Shown here: positions 26,808 through 36,397 of the stretch, one piece after another
How positions within the stretch are numbered: the first letter of the stretch is position 1
How the letters are laid out: every line of letters starts with the position of its first letter
Assembly: GCA_031291675.1 (NCBI GenBank)
Contig: JARLIO010000024.1
Span: 1-64,000 of the forward strand
DNA: 64,000 nt
Source: Azospirillaceae bacterium
GTDB lineage: Bacteria > Pseudomonadota > Alphaproteobacteria > Azospirillales > Azospirillaceae
Direction: 5' to 3'
Notes under the pieces: generated by a model
What the model was told of the DNA's origin: nothing
The model's input: only the letters and a program-made list of their open reading frames with translations
Databases searched by the model: none
Translations under genes and position numbers: made by a program

Positions 26808-27446
26808 TCAGCCAGCGGCGTTGTTGTCAAATGCCAGGGCCGCGGGCGCGGCGCGGGTGATGCGATAGACCGCCGCCGGGGGCAGATTGAGGAACGCCCG
26901 ACCGACCCGGGTCGCCTTGAGCCCGAGACGGTCAAGAACCCGCTTGCGGATCGGGCAGACCGGGCCATAGGTGAACTGGTAGAACGCGCCGCCGTGACGC
27001 AGCAGGTTGAAGGCACCGATCAGGATCGCCATGACCTTGCGCAACGGAAAGGACAGGATCGGCAGGCCGCTGACCACCGCGCCCAAAGCCCTGCCATCGG
27101 CGATCCGTGAACGGGGCAGGCGCGCCGCATCCATGCGCAACACCTCGACCGCGGGAAAGCGCAGGCGCAGCATCCGGGCGAAATCCTCATCATATTCGAT
27201 CAGCGTCAATTCCGACTCGGGGATGCCGCGCTTCAGCAGGGCGCGGGTGAAAACACCGGTGCCGGGACCCAGCTCCAGCACCGGCGCCATCGCCGGCGTG
27301 ATGTCGCGGGTAATCAGATCGGCCAGAGCTTCGCCCGACGGGGCAATGGCACCGACGCGGAGCGGGGCGGTCGCCCACACCCGCAAGAAGGATAGCGCAT
27401 CCAACATCCCGGTATTACGGGTCCGATGAATCGAACGAGTTCCCAT
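26808..27446 (-). CDS. SAM-dependent methyltransferase, PmtA/KsgA-like
   Basis: The 212-residue class I methyltransferase has motif I VLELGPGTGVFTRALLKRG near 56-74, an acidic residue at the end of strand 2 (LIEYD near 83) and a hydrophobic strand 4 (ALGAVVSGLPILSFPL). The overall plan resembles phospholipid N-methyltransferases (PmtA) and rRNA adenine dimethylases; VVSGLPILSFP and FYQFTYGPVCPIRK favour the phospholipid type. The start is ATG 27446, nine bases after AAAGGG; ATG 27455 is also possible. The substrate is an inference. Confidence 0.75.
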   Translation of the reverse strand: MGTRSIHRTRNTGMLDALSFLRVWATAPLRVGAIAPSGEALADLITRDITPAMAPVLELGPGTGVFTRALLKRGIPESELTLIEYDEDFARMLRLRFPAVEVLRMDAARLPRSRIADGRALGAVVSGLPILSFPLRKVMAILIGAFNLLRHGGAFYQFTYGPVCPIRKRVLDRLGLKATRVGRAFLNLPPAAVYRITRAAPAALAFDNNAAG

Positions 27447-27893
27447 ACTCAACATCCCTTTCGCGCCGTCAACATTCGTTGCCGGCGGGTCAAACCTGCT
27501 GTCAAGCCCGTACGCCGCGATGTCGAACCCCGGGACCGGTGCGCCTGTTGACGGTCGCACCGATCCCGGGGTGGCAGCCTATCGCTTCGACGCTTTCTGG
27601 ACCATAAGCCATCGCACGACAAATGGATATTCGACGTTGTGAACACCAGCCGGGCCCGAGAAAGACCCGCTTGTGGCCGGGGCCGGCGTCGCCTATGAGG
27701 AGTGCCCGCCATCTGCCGCCCGTCCCCCGGATCACAAGAGATGCGTCCAGGATGATATCGATTGCAATCACCGTAAAGCGGGGGCCGGAAGTCCGCTTGA
27801 TATCGTGCTATTCCGCCCGCGCCGATCGGGTCCATCCTGCTTTCCGCCGCCTTTGCGATGGGAGCGGCGCAACCATTAATCTGCCGAACCCCG
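27447..27893. other. Divergent intergenic region between two methyltransferase genes
   Basis: About 450 bases lie between the minus-strand PmtA-like gene and the plus-strand methyltransferase. Overlapping frames on both strands lack motifs or ribosome sites. It presumably holds promoters for both genes; I could not identify convincing elements. Confidence 0.4.
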
Positions 27894-29282
27894 ATGTCGA
27901 ATAGCAGCATGGCGCTCGATGTGCCCTACACCCGCCATTTCTATCCCGAACTCACGCCCGCGTGGCTTGACCATGCCGCGGTGCTGAGCGGGATCAAGCC
28001 GCCCGAACGCGCCAACGGCTTTACCTGGTGTGACCTGGGCTGCGGTCAGGGCGTGACCGCGGCGCTTTTGGCGGCCAATCATCCCACGGGCCGCTTTGTC
28101 GGGCTCGATCTGATGGCGGCGCATATCGACCACGCCCAGGGACTCGCCGCCGCGCTCGGGATCGGGAATGTGGCGTTTCATCGGGCCGATTTCGCCAACC
28201 CGCCGCCCTTGCCCGATTTCGACTATATCGTGGCCCATGGCGTTTATACCTGGATCGACGGTCCGGCGCAGGACGCGTTTCGCGCTCTGATCGACCGCCA
28301 TCTCAAGCCTGGCGGTCTGGTCTATCTCAGCTACAATGCCATGCCCGGCTGTGGTGTCGATGTGCCGTTTCAGGCGCTGATCACGGCGTTGGGACAGGAT
28401 CTTCCGGGCAACAGCGCCGATCGCTTCGTCGTCGCCGCCGACATGGTTCGCCGTTTGGCGGCGGCCGGGGCACCGACCCTCGGCGGCACCTCGATCGCGG
28501 GCGCGCTCAACGAGCTGCTGGCGCGCAAATCACCGGGCTATCTGGCCCATGAATATATGGTGGCGGGCTGGCGCCCCCTGTTCGTCACCGAGGTCCGGGC
28601 GGCGTTGGCCCCGCTGGGGCTGATCCCGGCCGGATCGGCGATCCTCAGCGATTTCATTGATGGTCTGGTGCTGCCGGCCGCGGCGCGTCAAACCCTGTCG
28701 GCGATCAACGATCCCAATCAGCGCGAACTGGCCCGCGACTTCGTGCTGAACCGCCGGTTTCGCCGCGACGTCTTCAGCCGCGGCGGGCCGCGCCTCGACG
28801 CGGCCGAACGGGCCGGGCGTCTGGCGAAAACGCGTTACGCGCTGGTGCTTCCCGAAGACCGGCTGCGTGCGGCGTTGCGGATTCCCGTCGGGCTGGGGTC
28901 GTTCGAGACCCCGGGGACCGGCGCGGTTGTGACCGCCCTGTCCCGGCGTCCGCAGCGGTTGTCGGCGTTGTCGGGCATCGCAGCCGCGCTGGGTGCGGCC
29001 CCCGGCGACGGCGCCATGCTCGATGCTGTTGTCGCCTTGTGCGCCGCGGGCGCGGTGCGGCCGGTTGAGCCGGATCCGGTTGCGATCGATCGCTTCACCG
29101 CCGTGGTTCGCGACCGGATCGATGGTCCCGACGAACTTCAGGTGCTGGCGTCGTCCTGGGGCACCGGATTGGCGATCGATGCGGCGACGCTGCGCTCGCT
29201 GGCGGCCGGATCCGGCGTCGCTGCCGGGTCACCAGCCTGGCAGCAATTGCTGCGCAGCCACGGCCTGCCTTTCGGTCTATAA
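27894..29282 (+). CDS. Class I methyltransferase with C-terminal methyltransferase regulatory domain
   Basis: In the 462-residue protein the N-terminal third is a SAM-binding domain (WCDLGCGQGVTAALLAANHP near 44-63, FVGLDLMAAHIDHA near 67-80, DFDYIVAHGVYTWI near 106-119). It is followed by the large alpha/beta region found after such domains in the methyltransferase regulatory family (LSYNAMPGCG near 143-152 and onward). Proteins of this kind are common in alphaproteobacteria and their substrates are mostly unknown. ATG 27894 is used; 27909 is an alternative. It precedes dnaE by 48 bases on the same strand. Confidence 0.85.
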   Translation: MSNSSMALDVPYTRHFYPELTPAWLDHAAVLSGIKPPERANGFTWCDLGCGQGVTAALLAANHPTGRFVGLDLMAAHIDHAQGLAAALGIGNVAFHRADFANPPPLPDFDYIVAHGVYTWIDGPAQDAFRALIDRHLKPGGLVYLSYNAMPGCGVDVPFQALITALGQDLPGNSADRFVVAADMVRRLAAAGAPTLGGTSIAGALNELLARKSPGYLAHEYMVAGWRPLFVTEVRAALAPLGLIPAGSAILSDFIDGLVLPAAARQTLSAINDPNQRELARDFVLNRRFRRDVFSRGGPRLDAAERAGRLAKTRYALVLPEDRLRAALRIPVGLGSFETPGTGAVVTALSRRPQRLSALSGIAAALGAAPGDGAMLDAVVALCAAGAVRPVEPDPVAIDRFTAVVRDRIDGPDELQVLASSWGTGLAIDAATLRSLAAGSGVAAGSPAWQQLLRSHGLPFGL

Positions 29283-29330
29283 CAGGCCGCCCCGCCTCCT
29301 CTTCATCCCGCAACCGGAGCCCGCATCGCG

Positions 29331-32300
29331 ATGGCCTTGGCTGACTTCATTCATCTGCATGTCCATTCCGCCTATTCGCTGTCCGAAGGCGCGATCAAGG
29401 TCAAGGAGCTGGTGAAGCTGTGCGTCAAACAACACATGCCGGCGGTGGCGATCACCGATACCGGCAATGTGTTCGGCGCGATGGAATTCTCGGTTGCGGC
29501 CGCCGATGCCGGGGTCCAGCCGATCCTGGGCTGTCAGCTTGGGCTGCGCCGGGCCGGACCGCCGGTGCGCGGCGCTGTTCCGGGCAAGGGTATCGCGGTG
29601 CCCGACCAACTGGTGCTGCTGGTCCAGAGCGCCGCCGGCTATCGCAATCTGATGAAGCTGGTCAGCAAGGCCTTTCTGGACAGCGATCCGACGACGGCGC
29701 CGCAGATCGATATTGACGATCTTGCGGGGCACACCGAGGGTCTGATCGCGCTGACCGGCGGGCCGGCGGGTTCGGTGGGGCGCCAACTGGCCGATGGCCA
29801 GGCGGCGGCGGCCGAACAGACCCTGATCCAGTTGAAGGCCCTGTTCGCCGATCGGCTCTATGTCGAGGTGATGCGTCACGGGCTGGCGGTCGAGGACCGG
29901 ATCGAGTCGGCACTGATCGATCTGGCCTACCACCATGATCTACCATTAGTGGCAACAAACGACTGCTATTTCGCCGACGACAGCATATTTGAGGCCCATG
30001 ATGCGCTGCTATGTATCGCCGAAGGCGCCTATGTGGTTCAGGAGGAACGGCGCCGGGTCACGCCGGAGCATTTCTTCAAGAGTGCGGCGCAGATGCGCAC
30101 GCTGTTTGCCGACCTTCCGGAGGCGGTCGACAATACGGTCGTGATTGCCCGGCGTTGCGGCTTTCTGCTGAAGAAGATCAAACCCAATCTGCCGGCCTTC
30201 CCGTGCGAGGGCGATCGCAGCGAGGCCGAGGAGCTGCGAACCCAGGCCCGCGCCGGATTGCAGGCGCGACTCGACCGTCAGGTCCTGACCGCGGCGATGA
30301 CCACCGACATGCGGCAGGAGACCACCCGGCGCTATGACGAACGGCTGGACTACGAATTGTCGATCATCGAGAAGATGGGCTTTCCCGGCTACTTCCTGAT
30401 TGTCGCGGACTTCATCAAATGGGCGAAGAACCACGGCATTCCAGTCGGTCCGGGCCGTGGTTCCGGGGCGGGGTCGGTGGTGGCGTGGTCGCTGACGATC
30501 ACCGATCTCGATCCGCTGCGTTTCGGTCTGCTGTTCGAGCGCTTCCTCAACCCGGAACGCATTTCGATGCCGGACTTCGACGTCGATTTCTGCCAGGACC
30601 GCCGCGACGAGGTGATCCGGTACGTCCAGGACAAGTACGGCCACGATCACGTCGCCCAGATCATCACCTTCGGAAAACTTCAGGCGCGCGCCGTGTTGCG
30701 CGACGTCGGCCGGGTGCAGCAGATTCCGTTCGGCCAGGTCGACCGGATTTGCAAGATGGTCCCCAACAATCCCGCCAACCCGGTGACCCTGCAACAGGCG
30801 ATCGATGGAGAGCCGCTGCTGCGGGAAATGCAGCGGACCGATGAAACCGTGGGGCGGCTGATCGGAACGGCGCTGAAGCTGGAAGGGTTGTTCCGGCATG
30901 CTTCGACCCATGCCGCCGGTGTCGTGATCGGCAACAAGCCGTTGGACGAGATTGTCGCGCTGTATCGCGATCCGCGCTCCGACATGCCGGTGACCCAGTT
31001 CAACATGAAATATGTCGAGGATACCGGACTGGTGAAGTTCGATTTTCTCGGCCTCAAGACGCTGACGGTGTTGCACACCGCGGTTCGGCTCTGTGCCGAA
31101 CAGGGCATCACGGTCGATCTGTCGCACCTGCCGCTCGACGATCCGAAGACTTACGAGATGCTATCCCGGGCGGAATCGGCCGGCGTGTTCCAGTTGGAAA
31201 GTTCGGGCATGCGCGACGTGCTGCGTCGCCTGAAGCCCAACCGTCTGGAAGACATCATCGCGCTGGTGGCGCTGTATCGCCCCGGGCCGATGGACAACAT
31301 TCCCAAATACATCAAGGTCAAGAATGGCGAGGAGGCGCCGGATTATCTGCATCCCTCGCTGAAGGGAATCCTCGAGGAAACCTTCGGCATCATGATTTAC
31401 CAGGAACAGGTGATGCAGATCGCCCAGGTGCTGTCCGGCTATACGCTGGGTGGGGCCGATCTGTTGCGCCGTGCCATGGGTAAGAAGATCAAGGAGGAGA
31501 TGGAGAACCAGCGCAAGCTGTTCATCGACGGCGCGGCGGCCAAGGGCGTCAACGCCGACCAGGCCGGCATGATCTTCGATCAGGTCAACAAATTCGCGGG
31601 TTACGGCTTCAACAAGTCTCACGCCGCGGCCTATGCCCTGGTGGCGTTCCAGACGGCGTATCTCAAGGCCAACTATCCGGTCGAGTTCCTGGCGGCGTCG
31701 ATGACGCTGGATATCGCCAATACCGACAAGCTCAACGGTTTTCGCCAGGAACTGACGCGCCTGAAATTTGCGGTGCTGCCGCCGGACATCAATCGGTCGG
31801 GCGCGATCTTCCGGGTTGAGCACGGGACCGACGGCAGCAAGGCCGTCCGCTACGCCCTGGCCGCGGTCAAGGGCGTCGGCATGCCGGCGATGGAGGCGGT
31901 GGTTGCGGAACGGGATCGCGGCGGGCCCTACCGCGATCTGTTTGATTTTGCCCGACGGCTCGACACCAAGACCATCAACAAGCGCCAGTTGGAAAATCTG
32001 ACCTGTGCGGGCGCGTTTGACAGCCTGAATCCCAATCGGGCTCAGGTCCATGGCGTGATCGAGACGCTGATCCGTTACGCCCAGGCTGCCGCGCAGGAGC
32101 GCGCCTCGGGCCAGATCGGGCTGTTTGCTGGCGCCGCCGAACCGGAACAGCCGGCGCTGCCGGCCTGCGCCGACTGGGAGTCGCTGGAGCGGTTGCGTCG
32201 CGAATTCGAGGCGATCGGCTTCTATCTTTCCGCCCATCCCCTGGACGGTTTCGCCAAGCCGTTGGAGCGGCTGCGGGTTGTCAAGGCGAGCAATCTCGCG

Positions 32301-32807
32301 GCGAAAGCGGCGGGCGGAGGCATGACACGGTTCTCCCTGGCCGGTATCGTCATCGCGCGACAGGAACGGACGGCCAAGAGTGGCAACAAGTTCGCCTTCG
32401 TCACGCTCTCCGATTCTTCAGGGGTCTACGAGGTGACACTGTTCGCGGAGACGCTGGCGGCAGCGCGTCCGCTTCTCGAGCCCGGGCGCACGTTGCTGTT
32501 GACGGTCGATGTCCAGGTCAATGGCGACGATGTGCGTCTGACCTGCCAGGAGGTCAAACCGCTGGAGGATGCGGTCAGCGCCGCCGTCGACGGGCTGAAG
32601 ATCATGGTCCGCGACAGCGCCCCGGTTCCGGCGCTGCGTGCCGCGCTGGAGCAGATCGCCCGGGGACGCAGCCCGATCACGGTGATGATCGAAACCGACA
32701 GTTTGCGTGAGGTCGAAATCCAGTTGCCGGGCGGCTATGCCATCAATGCCAAGTGCCGCGCCGATTTGAAAAAAATCGAGGGCGTCCTTGATGTCCACGA
32801 CCTTTGA
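29331..32807 (+). CDS. dnaE: DNA polymerase III alpha subunit
   Basis: This is the replicative polymerase catalytic subunit. In the 1158-residue protein an N-terminal PHP domain begins FIHLHVHSAYSLSEGA. The C-family polymerase core contains GPGRGSGAGSVVAWSLTITD near 376-395 and the catalytic PDFDVDF near 418-424. The tandem HhH (about 800-900) and an OB-fold (about 1000-1080) follow. It lies beyond the island that separates it from proS-lolC-lolD. The stop is 3 bases from the convergent chemoreceptor gene. Confidence 0.98.
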   Translation: MALADFIHLHVHSAYSLSEGAIKVKELVKLCVKQHMPAVAITDTGNVFGAMEFSVAAADAGVQPILGCQLGLRRAGPPVRGAVPGKGIAVPDQLVLLVQSAAGYRNLMKLVSKAFLDSDPTTAPQIDIDDLAGHTEGLIALTGGPAGSVGRQLADGQAAAAEQTLIQLKALFADRLYVEVMRHGLAVEDRIESALIDLAYHHDLPLVATNDCYFADDSIFEAHDALLCIAEGAYVVQEERRRVTPEHFFKSAAQMRTLFADLPEAVDNTVVIARRCGFLLKKIKPNLPAFPCEGDRSEAEELRTQARAGLQARLDRQVLTAAMTTDMRQETTRRYDERLDYELSIIEKMGFPGYFLIVADFIKWAKNHGIPVGPGRGSGAGSVVAWSLTITDLDPLRFGLLFERFLNPERISMPDFDVDFCQDRRDEVIRYVQDKYGHDHVAQIITFGKLQARAVLRDVGRVQQIPFGQVDRICKMVPNNPANPVTLQQAIDGEPLLREMQRTDETVGRLIGTALKLEGLFRHASTHAAGVVIGNKPLDEIVALYRDPRSDMPVTQFNMKYVEDTGLVKFDFLGLKTLTVLHTAVRLCAEQGITVDLSHLPLDDPKTYEMLSRAESAGVFQLESSGMRDVLRRLKPNRLEDIIALVALYRPGPMDNIPKYIKVKNGEEAPDYLHPSLKGILEETFGIMIYQEQVMQIAQVLSGYTLGGADLLRRAMGKKIKEEMENQRKLFIDGAAAKGVNADQAGMIFDQVNKFAGYGFNKSHAAAYALVAFQTAYLKANYPVEFLAASMTLDIANTDKLNGFRQELTRLKFAVLPPDINRSGAIFRVEHGTDGSKAVRYALAAVKGVGMPAMEAVVAERDRGGPYRDLFDFARRLDTKTINKRQLENLTCAGAFDSLNPNRAQVHGVIETLIRYAQAAAQERASGQIGLFAGAAEPEQPALPACADWESLERLRREFEAIGFYLSAHPLDGFAKPLERLRVVKASNLAAKAAGGGMTRFSLAGIVIARQERTAKSGNKFAFVTLSDSSGVYEVTLFAETLAAARPLLEPGRTLLLTVDVQVNGDDVRLTCQEVKPLEDAVSAAVDGLKIMVRDSAPVPALRAALEQIARGRSPITVMIETDSLREVEIQLPGGYAINAKCRADLKKIEGVLDVHDL

Positions 32808-32810
32808 CAA

Positions 32811-34886
32811 TCACGCCGCCTGGACCTGATGGACGAATGTCTCGATCGCTTGTCGTAATGCCTTCTGTTCCTGGGTGAGATTGTCCACCGCCGATGTGAC
32901 CCCGTCGGCGGCTTCGCCGGTTTCATGACTGGATCCGGCGAAGCCGGCGATGGCAATGGTGACTTCGCGGGTTCCGCTGGCTGCCTGCTGGACGTTGCGC
33001 GAAATTTCCTGGGTGGCTGCGCCTTGCTGTTCGACAGCGGCGGCAATGGCGGTCGTGGCGTTGTCAATGTTGCTGATGATGGATGTCACCCCCAGAATTT
33101 CATCGACGGCTTTTTGGGTGGTAACGCGGATGTCGAGGATCTGCCGTCCGATCTCTTCGGTGGCGCGGGCGGTTTGCGTGGCCAGATTCTTGATCTCATG
33201 GGCCACCACGGCGAAGCCCTTGCCGGTTTCTCCGGCATGCGCCGCCTCGATCGTGGCGTTCAGCGCCAGCAGATTGGTTTGAGCGGCAATGGCGCTGATC
33301 AGGTTGACGACGTCGCCGATGCGTTGGGCGGCCGCGCTCATGGCCTCCATCGTCTTGTTGGTGACTTCCGCCCGGTGAGCGGCCAGTCTGGCCTGATCGG
33401 CGCTTGCCGCGGCCCGTTTGCTGATCTCGGAGATCGACGCCGACAGCTCTTCCGTTGCCGCGGCGACCGTGTTGACGTTGACGGTGGTCTCTTCGGCCGC
33501 CGCGGCGACCGCTGTGGCATACTCGCTCGACTTCGACGCCAGCTTTCGCATGGCGGTCGCCGTGTTCTGGAGATCGTCGGCCGAGTGGTCGACCGTCTTG
33601 ATGAAGTCGGCGACGGTCAATTCAAAGGTGCGACACAGTCCCTCGACCCGCTTGGCCCGGGTCAATTCGGCCTCACGCGCCTGGTCGGTTGCCCGTTGCA
33701 GAAATTCGGTCTTCTCGGCGCTGGTTCGGAGGTCTTCCAGCGCGGCGGCCATCCCACCCAATTCATCGGGATATTTCATCGGTGGGACCGGGCGGCTGAA
33801 CTCGCGGCGCGACAGCCAGGAAACGGCATCCGACAGGATTTTCAAGGGTCGCGACAGACGCCGGCGCACGGCGACGACGATAAAGGCGCCAAGCATCAAG
33901 GTCAGCACCAGGCCGATTCCGGCCTCGACCAGAGTGGACCGGGCCGCGGTGCGCTGCTCGTCGGCATGTTCGAGGGCGCCGGCAATCGCCTGATAGCCGA
34001 TTGCGAGAATCGCCTCGAACGGACCATTGCACAGGCTCGTCCATTCTTTGGCGGGGACGGCCGGGCGTCCCGAATTGTCAAATCCGTTGACGATGGCGTT
34101 GATCCGTTTCTGTGTCGTGTCGGTGGCGGCGCGCGCTGTGCGGATCCGATCGAGCAGAACGGGAGAGACGCCGGGGCGGTTGAGAAATTCCTCCAGCCCC
34201 TGCCAGGCTTTGGTGTAGCTGCCCAAGGCGGCATTCCAGACGGCGGCCTGCGAAACATCCGGCGGCCGGCTGTGTTCGACGTTGGAGCGCAGCAGCGAAC
34301 ATTGAGAACCGTAGCCGTCGCGAGCGACCCAGGCCGACCGTCGAACTTGAACCATTTCCGCCAGGACAGGATCCTCAAGGCGCACGGTGTTGCTGACCAT
34401 GCCTGATGCGCTGCTGAGCGAATCGACAGCGGCCAGGACGGCAATCCGCCAGGGTTCCATGGCCCGGACATCCCGCGCGCTGGCGGCGCGGGCGACCTGT
34501 TCGTCGACGAGGTGCTGGTTGGCAGCCACCGTATCTTCGGTCTGCTGGAATGCGCTGAGCAAGGCATCGCGCCCGGGGAAATCGGTCGCTGCCAACGCCG
34601 CCTTGGCCTTCTCCTGTTGATTTTCCGCCTCCTGGAGCGCCGCCGCGATACCTGGTCGCGGGTCGTCGTCGCTCAGCAGGGATGTCTGGATCCGTGGGAT
34701 TTCGCTGCGAATGCCGACGATGGCTTCGAAGAGAGCCCGGTCCGTGAGCGTAAGGCCGGCGACGCGCTCCGCATTGGAATAGCCGCGCCAGGCGGTTAAC
34801 AGAAAAAAGAGCGCAACCACGATCAACAGCGCCACCATGGTTGCCGTCATCGTCAACAGGAGCCTTGCCATCGAAGATTTGAACAT
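32811..34886 (-). CDS. Methyl-accepting chemotaxis protein
   Basis: The 691-residue transmembrane chemoreceptor has a first membrane helix at about 9-32 and a ~280-residue periplasmic helical sensor domain. The second helix (about 322-345) is followed by HAMP (RRRLSRPLKILSDAV near 343-357). The signalling hairpin tip is AIAAQTNLLALNATIEAAHA near 532-551, followed by GKGFAVVAHEIKNLATQ. The ligand is unknown. The position next to the citrate cluster is compatible with, but does not prove, citrate chemotaxis. Confidence 0.95.
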   Translation of the reverse strand: MFKSSMARLLLTMTATMVALLIVVALFFLLTAWRGYSNAERVAGLTLTDRALFEAIVGIRSEIPRIQTSLLSDDDPRPGIAAALQEAENQQEKAKAALAATDFPGRDALLSAFQQTEDTVAANQHLVDEQVARAASARDVRAMEPWRIAVLAAVDSLSSASGMVSNTVRLEDPVLAEMVQVRRSAWVARDGYGSQCSLLRSNVEHSRPPDVSQAAVWNAALGSYTKAWQGLEEFLNRPGVSPVLLDRIRTARAATDTTQKRINAIVNGFDNSGRPAVPAKEWTSLCNGPFEAILAIGYQAIAGALEHADEQRTAARSTLVEAGIGLVLTLMLGAFIVVAVRRRLSRPLKILSDAVSWLSRREFSRPVPPMKYPDELGGMAAALEDLRTSAEKTEFLQRATDQAREAELTRAKRVEGLCRTFELTVADFIKTVDHSADDLQNTATAMRKLASKSSEYATAVAAAAEETTVNVNTVAAATEELSASISEISKRAAASADQARLAAHRAEVTNKTMEAMSAAAQRIGDVVNLISAIAAQTNLLALNATIEAAHAGETGKGFAVVAHEIKNLATQTARATEEIGRQILDIRVTTQKAVDEILGVTSIISNIDNATTAIAAAVEQQGAATQEISRNVQQAASGTREVTIAIAGFAGSSHETGEAADGVTSAVDNLTQEQKALRQAIETFVHQVQAA

Positions 34887-35234
34887 TGTTAATCGCCCGT
34901 TGGTTGCGTTCCTGGGGTCAAAATCGATCCTTCCTTCTATTATGACAAGGATTTGTTAAGAATAGGATAGGCTTCCGATCATAAATGTTTCGCGTTAACG
35001 ACTTGCTTTGGCGCCGGCCCCTCGTCCTTCGGGTGCGGGGAGGTAGGGTAATCGCTTTTCACAGGGGCCTTAGGCGACTCTTGATCGCGCACGATTTTGC
35101 GGCCGACGACAGCCGTCGGGTATCAGCCGGCCTCTGCGGCGCAACGGCGTGCGGCGCGCCCTGGGCACCGGCATGTCAGGGGTTTTTGTCGGCAGAGGTG
35201 GCGCCGCAGCGCCACGCTCTGCCGAGGTCACCGT
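34887..35234. other. Intergenic region upstream of the chemoreceptor
   Basis: About 350 bases without a gene. The part next to the chemoreceptor (34930-34990) is AT-rich and should hold its promoter. A 7-bp hairpin GTGGCGC/GCGCCAC lies at 35198-35215, just beyond the end of the minus-strand beta-propeller gene, without a clear T run; it may help terminate that transcript. Confidence 0.4.
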
Positions 35235-36329
35235 TCAGTTGCTTGAGGCGGGGGTGCCGCGGCTGTAGGTCAGCATGACAAAAGTGCCCGGAAACACGAC
35301 ATTGGGATAGAACGGCGAAATAGCCGACAAATTCTTCTTGCCGGGGTCAACCGCCGTTTCCGCGGTCATGCTGAAGATTTTTCCGGTATCATTGTCGTAG
35401 GCGATGACCCGCATGGCATAGCGGGTTTGGACCACCTGGGTCATCGTGTAGCGGTCGGCGCTCTCTTGCTTGAAGACGACGAGGTTGGCGTCCAGGCCGT
35501 TGGCGGTGAACACCGACCTGGTTTTCGGGTCAAAGATCACGTCGTCGACGCCGCGGCCGATGGGATAGCTGGCCGTGACCGCACCACTGTCAGCGTCCAC
35601 CACGGCCAGGACCGGATCAACCTGTTGGCCACGGCAACCCAGGAACAATCGGTTGGTCTCGGGATCGAATGCTGAACCCGAAGGTTGCTTGCATTTGGCG
35701 GACACGTCCCAGTGGGCGACGATCTTCGACGCCGTCAGGTCAATCTTGTAGACCGTGCTTTTGTCGCGCAGCGGCAGATACAGGTTGCCTTTGCCGTCGA
35801 GCGCCGGACGTTCCAGCTCCTGCCCGTCGACGACGATCGCGTCGACAAGCTTGAGCGTTGCCGGATCGACCAGCAGTTCCTTTGAGTTGTCGGCTTGCTG
35901 ATAGGCCAGAAGATTAGTGTGCGCGTCGTAGACGACACCGTCAAAATTGTCGCCGAAGCTGACCCGATCGATCGGTGAGAAATCGGAGAGTTTGAAAACC
36001 GAGCTGGATCCGTCGGTATTGGCGGTGAAGCCGCGGTCAAGCGCGGGCACAACGGCGCTGGCCCCGGCGCCCTTGGTATTCGCGACCTCCGCCACGACCT
36101 TGCCGGTATTGCCATCGACCACGGTCAAGCCATCGGCGCGTCGGCTGAGATAGGCCAGATGTCGCGCCTGTTCATAGTCGATATGATCCCAGCTCGCGCC
36201 GGAACCGCCAAGATTGATGACCGATTGCAACCGGTAAAAGCTGGGCGCATCGGCCGCCTGGACCGATGGAATCCCTGCGAGCAGGACTGCGACAGATGCC
36301 AGCAAGCCAACTTTAGAGTAATTGCGCAC
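35235..36329 (-). CDS. Exported beta-propeller protein, YncE/YVTN type
   Basis: The 364-residue protein has a signal peptide (MRNYSKVGLLASVAVLLAGI, cleavage after VQA). Repeated beta-propeller units follow: LTVVDGNTGKVVAEV, HTNLLAYQQADNSKELLVDP, KIDLTASKIVAHWDV, LAVVDADSGAVTASYPIGRG and VFTANGLDANLVVF. The start is GTG 36329, six bases after GGGAG; the longer open frame reaching 37712 runs antisense or out of frame through citS. It lies 68 bases downstream of citS on the same strand, so it is probably co-transcribed. Its role with the transporter is unknown; periplasmic binding or scaffolding is conceivable. Confidence 0.85.
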   Translation of the reverse strand: MRNYSKVGLLASVAVLLAGIPSVQAADAPSFYRLQSVINLGGSGASWDHIDYEQARHLAYLSRRADGLTVVDGNTGKVVAEVANTKGAGASAVVPALDRGFTANTDGSSSVFKLSDFSPIDRVSFGDNFDGVVYDAHTNLLAYQQADNSKELLVDPATLKLVDAIVVDGQELERPALDGKGNLYLPLRDKSTVYKIDLTASKIVAHWDVSAKCKQPSGSAFDPETNRLFLGCRGQQVDPVLAVVDADSGAVTASYPIGRGVDDVIFDPKTRSVFTANGLDANLVVFKQESADRYTMTQVVQTRYAMRVIAYDNDTGKIFSMTAETAVDPGKKNLSAISPFYPNVVFPGTFVMLTYSRGTPASSN

Positions 36330-36397
36330 GAGCGTCTCCCTTACCCCTTGTTTTGTGCGGTGATTATTTGTTGGATGGGTGGTGTATAGCGTTGCGA

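Noticed and set aside
24847-26868. 673-codon plus-strand open frame opposite the STAND/TPR gene
   Set aside because: Antisense shadow that mirrors the TPR repeats; the minus frame carries the real TPR pattern.
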